From Cryobacterium fucosi (GTDB lineage Bacteria; Actinomycetota; Actinomycetes; Actinomycetales; Microbacteriaceae), in assembly GCF_004403515.1 (NCBI RefSeq), contig NZ_SOHH01000061.1:62001-126000 (forward strand): 64,000 nucleotides of DNA, written 5' to 3'. The position numbers were made by a program, and so were the translations under genes. Below are positions 40,244 to 48,004 of the stretch, in pieces. Within the stretch, counting starts at the first letter, position 1, and each line of letters starts with the position of its first letter. The notes beneath the pieces are model-generated. The model made no database searches. It was not told the origin of the DNA and saw nothing but the letters and a program-made list of their open reading frames with translations.

Positions 40244-41698
40244 CATCACGACGGCCAGGATCGCCGCGAAGACTGCTATACCGGCGTTCACGGCGAGCGC
40301 CGTCGAGAATCCCTGAACGAAGGCCAGGTGGTGGCTCTCGTCGAATTCTCGATCGAACGCCGCATTCGGTCCGAATGTGGAGAGGATTGCGCTCATCAGG
40401 GCAATCCCGAGGGCAAGGCCGGTGGCCTGAAACGTGTTGAACACTCCGGCGGCGACGCCATAGTTGGAGCCATCGGCGGCTCCGAGGGCGACCGTTGTCG
40501 TGGGGGCCCGGGCCAGGGCGATGCCGACACCGGTCACGGTCAACCACACCATGAGGACACCGACACTGGTGTCGGCGGTCAGCCCGGATAACCCCGCCAG
40601 TCCGGTCGCGAGCAGCAACATGCCCCCGACGATCAGAGTGCGCGGATTGAATTTGTCTGAGAGACGACCCGCGAGTGGAGTGATGCTGATGATCGTCAGG
40701 GTCAGCGGCAGCAGGCTGGCACCCGAGGCGAGAGCCGAGAAACCGCGCACGGTCTGGAAGTAGAGCGCCAGGAAAAAGAAAAGGCTGCACATGACCGCGG
40801 TAGCGAGCAAGGTGACCGTATTCGCTCCGGTGAAGGACCTGTTCCTGAACAGGGCCAGGTCGACCAGGGGATCCTGAGTGCGGCCTTCGTGCACCACGAA
40901 AAATACGAAAAAGAGTACCGACGACGCGAAAAGCGAGAGGACGAGTGGTGACGCCCATCCGAATTCGGTCGTCTGGTTGAGGCCGAGCAGGAGGGTGAGC
41001 AGAGCAGCCGCGGACAGTGCCGCGCCGCCGAGGTCCAGGCGCTGGGTCGTTTCTGGCGCGCGAGATTTCGCCAGGAGGAATCGCGCCACCAGCCAGGCGA
41101 GCGCACCCAGGGGAATGTTCAGCAGGAAGATCCAGTTCCAGCCCAGCGAATCAGTGATGAGTGCACCGATCAGTGGACCGATTCCGAGCGCGGTCGCCGA
41201 CACTCCCGCCCACACTCCCAACGCCGTACCCCGAAGGTGTCGCGGGAATGCTCCCGCGATGAGCGCGAGGGATGCGGGAGCGACCAGCGCTGCCCCCAGC
41301 CCCTGCACGGAGCGGGCGCCGATCAGCAAGCCGGCGTTCGGAGCGAGCCCTGCAATGAGCGAGCCGATGATGAAGACGAGGAGACCGAACAGGAAGATGT
41401 GCCGGGCACCGTTGCGGTCAGCGAGACGACCTCCGACCAGCGTGAATGCGGCGATGGCGAGCGTGTAGGCATTGACCACCCACTCCAGCCCGCCGAACTC
41501 CAGTCCAATTTGCCTTTGAATCGAGGGAAGCGCCACCGAGATCGCCGTGTCATCCAGCAGTAGCAGGAACGTGACCAGGGTCAGCGCCGCCAGGACGCTC
41601 CACCGGGAGCGCCGCGGATCGGTTCCCTGCGCCTCTGACTGGTTGTTCTCACCCGCGGTCTGACGCAGCGGTCGCGGATTGCCCTCGTCGAGACTCAC
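40211..41698 (-). CDS. DHA2-type (EmrB/QacA) multidrug MFS transporter
   Basis: A 495-residue transporter with 14 hydrophobic segments. The first reads LAALTLVTFLLLLDDTAISV, with the DHA2 motif LDDTAISVALPSIQR (motif D1). GRLADRNGARHIFL is motif A and GWNWIFLLNIPLGALAWLVA marks the helix-6 region. The GTG at 41698 has AGGG 8 bases upstream; a TTG at 41704 is the alternative. It follows a SHOCT-domain gene by 28 bases on the same strand and is probably in its operon. It would export drugs using the proton gradient. Confidence 0.9.
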   Translation of the reverse strand: MSLDEGNPRPLRQTAGENNQSEAQGTDPRRSRWSVLAALTLVTFLLLLDDTAISVALPSIQRQIGLEFGGLEWVVNAYTLAIAAFTLVGGRLADRNGARHIFLFGLLVFIIGSLIAGLAPNAGLLIGARSVQGLGAALVAPASLALIAGAFPRHLRGTALGVWAGVSATALGIGPLIGALITDSLGWNWIFLLNIPLGALAWLVARFLLAKSRAPETTQRLDLGGAALSAAALLTLLLGLNQTTEFGWASPLVLSLFASSVLFFVFFVVHEGRTQDPLVDLALFRNRSFTGANTVTLLATAVMCSLFFFLALYFQTVRGFSALASGASLLPLTLTIISITPLAGRLSDKFNPRTLIVGGMLLLATGLAGLSGLTADTSVGVLMVWLTVTGVGIALARAPTTTVALGAADGSNYGVAAGVFNTFQATGLALGIALMSAILSTFGPNAAFDREFDESHHLAFVQGFSTALAVNAGIAVFAAILAVVMLRGTRRDSRR

Positions 41699-41726
41699 CC
41701 GCAATGCCCTGGGCGCTGTCGTCCAA

Positions 41727-41996
41727 TCACGGACGTGTGGTGGTGTCTTTCCCCCGAAGCACCGCGACCCGGCCGGTGTACTCGGATTCATCGATTTCAC
41801 CGCGTGCGAAGCGCTCGGCGAGGATGCTTTCGGCCGATGATGTCCCTGACTGATCGATCCGCCGCTCGGAACTCGGTCCGAAGGACCGAACCAGAAGAAC
41901 GATCCCGGTCACGACGGCGCCCCAGAAGAGCACCATGCTGACGATCATGAGTACGTAGCCCCAGACGCCGATGTCAGTGCCGCCCCAATACATCAT
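41727..41996 (-). CDS. small membrane protein with SHOCT domain
   Basis: An 89-residue protein: MMYWGGTDIGVWGYVLMIVS start, one membrane helix (YVLMIVSMVLFWGAVVTGIV), then SSAESILAERFARGEIDESE, the SHOCT motif. It has the same plan as the SHOCT protein at 32775 (Trp/Gly start, helix, linker, LxERFAxGE). AAGGAG lies 7 bases before the first ATG. It leads the operon with the drug transporter. Confidence 0.78.
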   Translation of the reverse strand: MMYWGGTDIGVWGYVLMIVSMVLFWGAVVTGIVLLVRSFGPSSERRIDQSGTSSAESILAERFARGEIDESEYTGRVAVLRGKDTTTRP

Positions 41997-42094
41997 GCTG
42001 AGTCTCCTTGTTGGTGCCTGTGCCGGGGATCCCGGCACGTTCCGACTCTACTCTTCGGTGGCGTGTCGAGGGACACTGACGCCGACCTCGCGGG

Positions 42095-42541
42095 CTACGG
42101 CTTCAAGACCATGAGCACGCCGACGATGACCAGCAGGAGCGAGGAGATCCCGGATCCCATGGCGACCCGGGAGTATCCGGCGACCTTCATGTCGGGAGCT
42201 GCAGCGACCCCCGCTCCGGCCGTGATGGCCTCCGCCGCCTGGCGCAAGGCCGGCACCACCACGAACAGGTTGATCGCCAGCGCGATCGCATAGGCGACGA
42301 TCGAGAGCAGCACCCAGGTCGAGGTGAAGGAATAGCCGCTCCCCATCGCGAGCGCGCCGAACCCGAAGACGGCGACGACAATCGACAGGAGCGTGAACAG
42401 GTTCACCGACTTCGCCAGCGAGCTGACCTGTCCGGCCTCCCCCGTACGGATGGAACGCATGGCGGTCATCGGCAGGACGGCCATCGGGCCGACGATGAAG
42501 ACCGCGGCGACGATGTGCAGGGTGGTGAACAGAGTATCCAT
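42095..42541 (-). CDS. small integral membrane protein (DUF2269-like)
   Basis: A 148-residue protein with four hydrophobic segments: LHIVAAVFIVGPMAVLPMTA, LFTLLSIVVAVFGFGALAMG, WVLLSIVAYAIALAINLFVV, and SGISSLLLVIVGVLMVLKP. The helix pattern with His in HIVAAV recalls the DUF2269 family, but I am not certain. A deleted second copy lies at 38302. The frame is open up to 42622, but the ATG at 42541 is the natural start. Confidence 0.7.
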   Translation of the reverse strand: MDTLFTTLHIVAAVFIVGPMAVLPMTAMRSIRTGEAGQVSSLAKSVNLFTLLSIVVAVFGFGALAMGSGYSFTSTWVLLSIVAYAIALAINLFVVVPALRQAAEAITAGAGVAAAPDMKVAGYSRVAMGSGISSLLLVIVGVLMVLKP

Positions 42542-42643
42542 GGCTTCAGCGTAGAGCGTCGCCCGGACGGGATCCGCCCGCCTCGCCCGGGTGGTCGCTA
42601 CTCGTCGGCGAGGTGAGGGCAAGCGACGGAGTCAAGGAGGCCG

Positions 42644-43285
42644 TCAGGCACCTGCCCCGGCAACCCGGTGGTGGTCGTCGGGGAGGCCGTGGCGCTTAGC
42701 CGCCGCCAGCAGTGCCAGGTTCTTCTTCTCCCAGTCGCGCACGGCCTGCCGCTGCGGGTCGAGCGCACGCCCCTCGGCGCAGGCCGTGACGGGCCGCCCG
42801 CAGACGCAGGAGCCGGGGTGTGCCAGGTCGTCGTGGTGCAGCATCCCGAGCCGCCAGATCACGGCCATCGCCCAGTCCAGCTGACGCAGTGCCAGCATGC
42901 CGCGGCGTTCGGCGCGCCTGACCAGGTCATTTTCGAGCAGGCCACGGATGTCCCCGCTCACCGTTCGATCGAAACGCCCGGCGACCAGCCCGCGGAGCTC
43001 GTCGAGTTGCCCGGTCAGGGTCAGGATCGTCGCGGCGGCCTCTGCGGCATCCAGGTTCGCCTTCTCGACGCCTCTCCGGTGCACCTCCTGCAGGTCGGCG
43101 TACTGCGCCAGCCAGAGTTGCACGTGTTCGGCGTCCCGGCGCTCCGCCTTGTCGTCGCCGAGGTGGTGCAGGCACATCGCGCAGACAACCTGGTCGGTCG
43201 CGGAGGTGAACGTGAAGGATTGCAGCGCCTGGCAGCAGAAGCACTGGGCCCGGATGGCCTGATAGAGCGGATACGAATGCGTCAC
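42644..43285 (-). CDS. hypothetical protein with zinc-binding cysteine pairs
   Basis: A 213-residue soluble protein. Near the N-terminus CFCC and CAMCLHH form two CxxC pairs about 20 residues apart (AQCFCCQALQSFTF...VVCAMC), a likely zinc ribbon. Near the C-terminus CVCGRPVTAC gives another possible site. The middle is helical (DLQEVHRRGVEKANLDAAEA, TGQLDELRGLVAGRFD). The GTG at 43285 follows GGGAGAAACC. I do not recognise the family. It is followed by the 19-base tandem repeat. Confidence 0.6.
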   Translation of the reverse strand: MTHSYPLYQAIRAQCFCCQALQSFTFTSATDQVVCAMCLHHLGDDKAERRDAEHVQLWLAQYADLQEVHRRGVEKANLDAAEAAATILTLTGQLDELRGLVAGRFDRTVSGDIRGLLENDLVRRAERRGMLALRQLDWAMAVIWRLGMLHHDDLAHPGSCVCGRPVTACAEGRALDPQRQAVRDWEKKNLALLAAAKRHGLPDDHHRVAGAGA

Positions 43286-43320
43286 GGTTTCTCCCTGGCT
43301 CTCCTGCCTTCGAGCGTAGC

Positions 43321-43470
43321 CGGTGGTCGAGCCCGTCACCGGTGGTCGAGCCCGTCACCGGTGGTCGAGCCCGTCACCGGTGGTCGAGCCCGTCACCCGT
43401 GGTCGAGCCCGTCACCGGTGGTCGAGCCCGTCACCCGTGGTCGAGCCCGTCACCGGTGGTCGAGCCCGTC
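43321..43470. repeat. tandem array of a 19-base unit, eight copies
   Basis: CGGTGGTCGAGCCCGTCAC is repeated head to tail seven times (43321-43453) and an eighth copy ends in GTCGAG. Copies five and seven differ by one base (CCGTGG). The unit is one arm of the palindromic intergenic repeat seen at 62619. The last copy pairs with GTCTCGACAAGCTCGACCAC at 43490-43509 to make a hairpin. Confidence 0.9.
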
Positions 43471-43500
43471 GAGACCCCGGCGCGATCTGGTCTCGACAAG

Positions 43501-43564
43501 CTCGACCACCGAGTCGCTCGACCACCGAGTCGCTCGACCACCGAGTCGCTCGACCACCGGGCGG
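43501..43564. repeat. tandem array of a 16-base unit, four copies
   Basis: CTCGACCACCGAGTCG is present three times (43501-43548), and a fourth copy ends GGGCGG. It is the opposite arm of the same palindromic element. Both arrays together fill the gap between a hypothetical gene and the ABC permease, whose stop lies directly after. Confidence 0.85.
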
Positions 43565-43565
43565 C

Positions 43566-44483
43566 TCAGGACAGGATGTCCTTGGTGACGAACCGGCCGT
43601 AGGCCAGCGCCCCGAAGACGAGCAGGTAGCCGCCCTGCAGCAGCGCATTGTTCCCGAACGACGTCCACTCGAGCGGCTGACGCAACAGGTCGGCGAAGTC
43701 GAGCCAGTAGTGACTGAACAGCCACGGATGCAGCCAGTCCAGCTGCGGGAGCGCGTCGAGCACCTGCGCCACCACCGAGACCACGATCGTGGCCGCCATC
43801 GCCCCCACCGGCACCTCGGTCAGGGTGGAGATGAACAGGCCGATCGCCGAGAGCCCGAGCATTGAGACGGTGACGTACCCGGCGATGAGCAGGGAACGCA
43901 GAACGGACTCGCCCACCCCGATGGTGTCGCCGGAGAGCAGCGTGACCGGGCCGATCGGGAACAGGGCGGCGCCGATGGCCGCGCCGGAGACGGCGACGGT
44001 GAGGGTGGCGGCCAGGCAGAACACGGCGGCACCCGCGTACTTGACGATGAGCAGGCGCACCCGCCCGGCCGGGGCCACCAGCAGGTAGCGCAGCGTGCCG
44101 AGGCCGGCCTCGCCGGCGATGGTGTCGCCGGCGACGACGCCGATCGTCAGCGGCAGGAACAGCGGGATGCAGACCACCATCGCGGTGATCGCCACGAACA
44201 GGCCGTTCTGGGCGACCCGGTCGAGGAAGGGCGGGCCGCGCCCCGGCGCCACGGGCGAACTGGCCAGCCGCACGGCGACGGCGATCAGCACCGGGACGGC
44301 GGCGAGCGCGAGCAGCATCGCCCACGTGCGGCGACGCCGGAACAGCACGGTGAGCTCGGACACCATCAGCGCCCAGCCGGAGGAGGGCCGCGGCCGGTCA
44401 GCCGCCTGGGCGCCGGTCATCTGCGGCCCGGTCACCGGCGTGACGGATGCCGCGGCATCCGTGGGCCGGGTGTCACTGGACAA
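43566..44483 (-). CDS. ABC transporter permease
   Basis: A 305-residue membrane protein with six hydrophobic segments, of the ABC-2 (CcmB/NatB-like) type: WAMLLALAAVPVLIAVAVRL, NGLFVAITAMVVCIPLFLPL, AGAAVFCLAATLTVAVSGAA, TVSMLGLSAIGLFISTLTEV. It starts at a TTG (44483) that overlaps the end of the ATPase gene by 11 bases; an ATG 21 codons further in is the alternative. With the ATPase and the LolA-like protein it forms an export system. Confidence 0.85.
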   Translation of the reverse strand: MSSDTRPTDAAASVTPVTGPQMTGAQAADRPRPSSGWALMVSELTVLFRRRRTWAMLLALAAVPVLIAVAVRLASSPVAPGRGPPFLDRVAQNGLFVAITAMVVCIPLFLPLTIGVVAGDTIAGEAGLGTLRYLLVAPAGRVRLLIVKYAGAAVFCLAATLTVAVSGAAIGAALFPIGPVTLLSGDTIGVGESVLRSLLIAGYVTVSMLGLSAIGLFISTLTEVPVGAMAATIVVSVVAQVLDALPQLDWLHPWLFSHYWLDFADLLRQPLEWTSFGNNALLQGGYLLVFGALAYGRFVTKDILS

Positions 44484-45495
44484 CGTCGAACCCCTCGCCG
44501 GTCAGCGCCACGAACCGTTCCTCGAGGCTGGCGCCCACCACCGAGAACCCGCGCACGCGCACCCCGTCGGCGACGAGGGCCGCGACGATCGTTTCGGGGG
44601 CCGCTGCGCCGTCGGCCAGGGGCGCGCTGAGCAGGCCGTCGGCGTTCCGGTCGCCCGGTACCCCGAACCGGTCCGCGTCGGTCCGGCCGGCACCGACCCG
44701 GCCGGCATCGACGCTGTCGGCCACGAGCCCGAGCCCGGCGAGCACCCGGCGTGCGTCGGCGACATCGGGGGTGCGCACCCGCACATGCGCCTCGCCCACC
44801 CGGCGCAGTTCGTCGAGCGTGCCCTGCGCCACCAGGCTGCCGGCGCTCATCACGGCCGCGTGCGTGCACATCTGCTCAACCTCGGCCAGCAGGTGGCTGG
44901 AGACGAAAACCGTGGTGCCTTCGGCGGCGAGCGAACGCACCAGGCTGCGCACCTCGCGGGTGCCCTGCGGGTCCAGACCGTTCGTCGGCTCGTCGAGCAC
45001 GAGCAGCTCGCGCGGCACCAGCAGGGCGTTCGCGATGCCGAGACGCTGCTTCATGCCGAGCGAGTAGGCGCGCACCTTCTTACCGGCCGCGTGGGTGAGG
45101 CCGACCCGCTCGAGGGCCAGGTGCACGCGGGCGGAACGGGTGGCCGAGGACGCGCCGGGGTCGGCGGTGTCGAGCCGGCGCAGGTTGGCCGCGCCGGAGA
45201 GGAACGGGTAGAAGGCCGGCCCCTCGACCAGGGCGCCGACCCGCGGCAGCACGTCGCGGAGCCGGCCGGGCATCTCCTGGCCGAGCACCGCGATGTCGCC
45301 GCTGGTGGCGGTGGCGAGCCCGAGCAGCATCCGGATCGAGGTGGTCTTGCCTGACCCGTTGGGGCCGAGGAAGCCGAAGACCGCGCCGCGGGGTACCGCG
45401 AGGTCGACGCCGTCGACGGCCGTCTGATGGCCGAACCGCTTGGTCAGCCCCCGGGTCTCGATCGCCAGTTCGACGGACGGGGTCGCGGCGGTCAA
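44473..45495 (-). CDS. ABC transporter ATP-binding protein
   Basis: A 340-residue ATPase of the ABC-2 exporter class. Walker A is LGPNGSGKTTSIRMLLGLAT (about residue 44), the signature YSLGMKQRLGIANALL, Walker B ELLVLDEPTNGLDPQGTREV. An insert rich in Asp/Gly/Ala follows GLGLVADSVDAGRVGAG near residue 260, and the C-terminus is an extra domain as in many bacitracin/antibiotic exporters. The TTG at 45495 overlaps the stop of the upstream lipoprotein-like gene (TTGA). Confidence 0.9.
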   Translation of the reverse strand: MTAATPSVELAIETRGLTKRFGHQTAVDGVDLAVPRGAVFGFLGPNGSGKTTSIRMLLGLATATSGDIAVLGQEMPGRLRDVLPRVGALVEGPAFYPFLSGAANLRRLDTADPGASSATRSARVHLALERVGLTHAAGKKVRAYSLGMKQRLGIANALLVPRELLVLDEPTNGLDPQGTREVRSLVRSLAAEGTTVFVSSHLLAEVEQMCTHAAVMSAGSLVAQGTLDELRRVGEAHVRVRTPDVADARRVLAGLGLVADSVDAGRVGAGRTDADRFGVPGDRNADGLLSAPLADGAAAPETIVAALVADGVRVRGFSVVGASLEERFVALTGEGFDVVQ

Positions 45496-46649
45496 CCCCC
45501 GACGGCCGCGGTCTGCAGCCGCGCCGCCGGAACCGACCCGGCGAACACCCGGCCGTCGTCGGTGACCAGCACGTTGACCAGGGCGGTCGACAGCAGCCGG
45601 CCTCCGTCAACGCTCTCGGTCACCTGCGCGAGCAGCGGGTCGGCGAGGACGTCGGCCGGCACCGTGCCGGCCGGCAACTCGACGACGGATGCCCAGCCGG
45701 TCCCGTCGACGCTCACGCCGGGGAGCATGCCCCCGCCGTTCTTCAACTTCTCGTCCTTAAGCTGTTCCACGAGCTTCGTCGCTTCGTCTTCGGTGGCGGG
45801 CATCTTCCCGCCGGTCAGCGACATGTCGTGCATGGCCTTGTCGTGCATGGCGGATGCATCCGGCAATGACTTTTCTTCGACCTTCGCGCCGGCCGGCGGG
45901 GTGAAGTCGAACAGGTCGGCATTCGGCGCCTCGAGGGAGAGCTTGGAGAAGGCGAGCGAGAAGGCCGGGGCGGACTGGCCACGGGCCTGCACCTCGACCC
46001 GGAGCGGCATCCCGGTCTCGGAGTCGACCGCGATCGACACCTCGCCGACCAGGGTTTCGTCGGTGCGGGGCGTGAGCCGCAGCTCGTAGGCCGTGCGGCC
46101 GGCCACCCGGGTGTCCTTCCCGACCGTGACGGCGGTGCTCGGGTCGATCGCCGCGAGCATCCGTTCGGCAAGTTGCGCGGGCGTCTGCTGGGAGCCGTCG
46201 GCCTCCGGGCGCGGCATGCCGGTCGTGTCCGGAAGGGTGACGTGCAGGGCGGTGTTGTCCTTGGAGTTGTACATCCAGACGTCGGAGGCGTTGCGCACGA
46301 GGTCGCGTTCCGCGAGCCGGTCCATGACCTGCACACGGATGTTGTCGGGTCCGTTGAGATAGACCCGCGCCGTGTGCGAACCGGTGAGCAGTTCGAGGGC
46401 GGAGGAGGCGGAGGCGTCCGCACCGGACCCGGTGCTGGGCAGCGCGGGGAGGCCGAGTTCGGAGGTCTGTTCGATCGTGCCGGAGAGCGCCTTCACGTTG
46501 CTGTCGCCGATCAGGGCGAGCACCTGAGCCGGGGTCTTGTCGGGCAGATCCACGGCGGCGCCGGCCTGGAGCGGCACCGTCAGCACGCCGACGATGACGA
46601 CGGCGGGGACGACCGCCACGGGGAGCCAGCTGCGCAAACGGAGGGTCAT
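45492..46649 (-). CDS. LolA-like/DUF2092 secreted protein of an ABC operon
   Basis: A 385-residue exported protein. The signal is SWLPVAVVPAVVIVGVLTVP. The mature part follows the LolA/DUF2092 fold: IGDSNVKALSGTIEQTSELG, DVWMYNSKDNTALHVTLPDT, YELRLTPRTDETLVGEVSIA, SETGMPLRVEVQARG, LFDFTPPAGAKVEE. It would bind a lipid or hydrophobic ligand. AAGGAGG precedes the ATG at 46649. It leads the three-gene operon with the ATPase and permease. Confidence 0.82.
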   Translation of the reverse strand: MTLRLRSWLPVAVVPAVVIVGVLTVPLQAGAAVDLPDKTPAQVLALIGDSNVKALSGTIEQTSELGLPALPSTGSGADASASSALELLTGSHTARVYLNGPDNIRVQVMDRLAERDLVRNASDVWMYNSKDNTALHVTLPDTTGMPRPEADGSQQTPAQLAERMLAAIDPSTAVTVGKDTRVAGRTAYELRLTPRTDETLVGEVSIAVDSETGMPLRVEVQARGQSAPAFSLAFSKLSLEAPNADLFDFTPPAGAKVEEKSLPDASAMHDKAMHDMSLTGGKMPATEDEATKLVEQLKDEKLKNGGGMLPGVSVDGTGWASVVELPAGTVPADVLADPLLAQVTESVDGGRLLSTALVNVLVTDDGRVFAGSVPAARLQTAAVGG

Positions 46650-46914
46650 GACAGCCTCCTTCGACTGACGCGATTCATACTGCGATCCTACGTCCGGCAT
46701 CCGTGAACCACACCCCTCCCGGGGACCGGATGCAGGCTAACTCGGCGAACTCCCAGCGCCCGGTGCCCGCCGTGCCCGCCGTGCCCGCGCGCTGCGCAAG
46801 CCAGCGACGAGCGCGCCACCTGCGCCGCTTCGCTCCTGGTGCGCCTGTAGCGCAGCGGCGCAGCAGGCGCGGTCGGCGTCGCGCGGGCACGCCATCGGCG
46901 CTTGGGCGACCAGG

Positions 46915-48003
46915 TCAGTCCGGCCGCCGGGCCGCGGCCTTCTCGCAGCATCCGGCCTGGCAGGCGTCACGCCAGGGACCGAGCGTGGTCAACGCCTTTC
47001 TCACTGGATCCGGGTCGGCTGGCAGGCGCTCCATCAGCAGGTCGACGAGACCGGCCACGAACGCCGGGTGGAGACTCGGCGTGGAAACCCGGAGGAAGGC
47101 CAGGCCGAGAGCGGCGGCCGTGGCGGCGGCCTCGGTGTCGAGGTCCCAGATCACCTCCATGTGGTCGGAGATGAAGCCGAGCGGCACGACCACGACGGCT
47201 GACCTGCCCGCGGCGGCGAGGTCGGCGATGGCGTCGTTGACGTCCGGCTCCAGCCAGGGCATGCCAGGCGGGCCGGAGCGGGATTGAAAAGCGAGTGACC
47301 AGGCCGGGGAAGCGCCCGGCGCCAGTGCGGCCATGATCACCTCGGCCACGGCACGGTGCTGGGCCACGTAGGCGCCGCCGGGACCCCAGTCGCGGTCCCG
47401 TGGGCCGCTCGCGGCGGCATCCGTCGTCGGGATCGAATGGGTCGTGAAGAGAATGTGCGTGTCGACGGATGCGATCTGCCGCCCGGCGAGGTCGGCGAGG
47501 GCAGCCCGGAGCCCGTCGATGAAGGGCGTGACGAAACCGGGGTGGTCGAAGTAGGGTCGCACCGCGTCGAGGGCCACCCGGCCCGCGAGCCCGGTGTGAT
47601 CGAGGGCCTGGGCCAGGTCTTCGCGGTACTGCCTACAGCTCGAGTAGGAGCTGTAGGCGCTGGTCGTGAGCGCGAGCATCCGAGTGTGCCCGGCCGCTGC
47701 TGCCTCGGTGACGGTGTCGCCGAGGTACGGCGTCCAGTTGCGGTTGCCCCAGTAGACCGGCAAGTCGATGCCGCGACCGGCGAGTTCGGTCTCAAGCGCC
47801 GCTTTCAGGGCCCGGTTCTGCGCGTTGACCGGGCTGATCCCGCCGCGGGCCCGGTAGTGCGTCGCCACGGCCTCGAGCCTGGCCTCCGGGATGCCGCGCC
47901 CGCGGGTGACGTTGCGGAGGAAAGGGATCACGTCGTCCTGGCCCTCCGGCCCGCCGAACCCGAGCAGCAGCACGGCGTCATAGGCCGGCGTGGCGGGCTC
48001 CAC
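46915..48003 (-). CDS. cpfC: coproporphyrin/protoporphyrin ferrochelatase
   Basis: A 362-residue chelatase. The core is YDAVLLLGFGGPEGQDDVIP, GRGIPEARLEAVATHYRARG, SAYSSYSSCRQYREDLAQAL, FTTHSIPTTD (catalytic His) and WLEPDVNDAIADLAAAGRSA. Cysteines at 123, 348, 352 and 353 (SSCRQY, DACQAGCC) match the [2Fe-2S] pattern of actinobacterial enzymes. In actinobacteria this protein inserts iron into coproporphyrin III. The GTG at 48003 lies one base after the stop of the radical SAM gene. A zinc-free spacer of about 265 bases follows (46650-46914) with a GTGCCCGCC triple repeat and no gene. Confidence 0.93.
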   Translation of the reverse strand: MEPATPAYDAVLLLGFGGPEGQDDVIPFLRNVTRGRGIPEARLEAVATHYRARGGISPVNAQNRALKAALETELAGRGIDLPVYWGNRNWTPYLGDTVTEAAAAGHTRMLALTTSAYSSYSSCRQYREDLAQALDHTGLAGRVALDAVRPYFDHPGFVTPFIDGLRAALADLAGRQIASVDTHILFTTHSIPTTDAAASGPRDRDWGPGGAYVAQHRAVAEVIMAALAPGASPAWSLAFQSRSGPPGMPWLEPDVNDAIADLAAAGRSAVVVVPLGFISDHMEVIWDLDTEAAATAAALGLAFLRVSTPSLHPAFVAGLVDLLMERLPADPDPVRKALTTLGPWRDACQAGCCEKAAARRPD

Positions 48004-48004
48004 G

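Noticed and set aside
43321-43564. Possible CRISPR array
   Set aside because: Units are directly adjacent with no spacers and are the arms of an intergenic palindrome; no cas genes nearby.
46750-46800. GTGCCCGCC tandem triplet
   Set aside because: Three short copies in a GC-rich spacer without nearby structure; simple-sequence slippage is enough to explain it.
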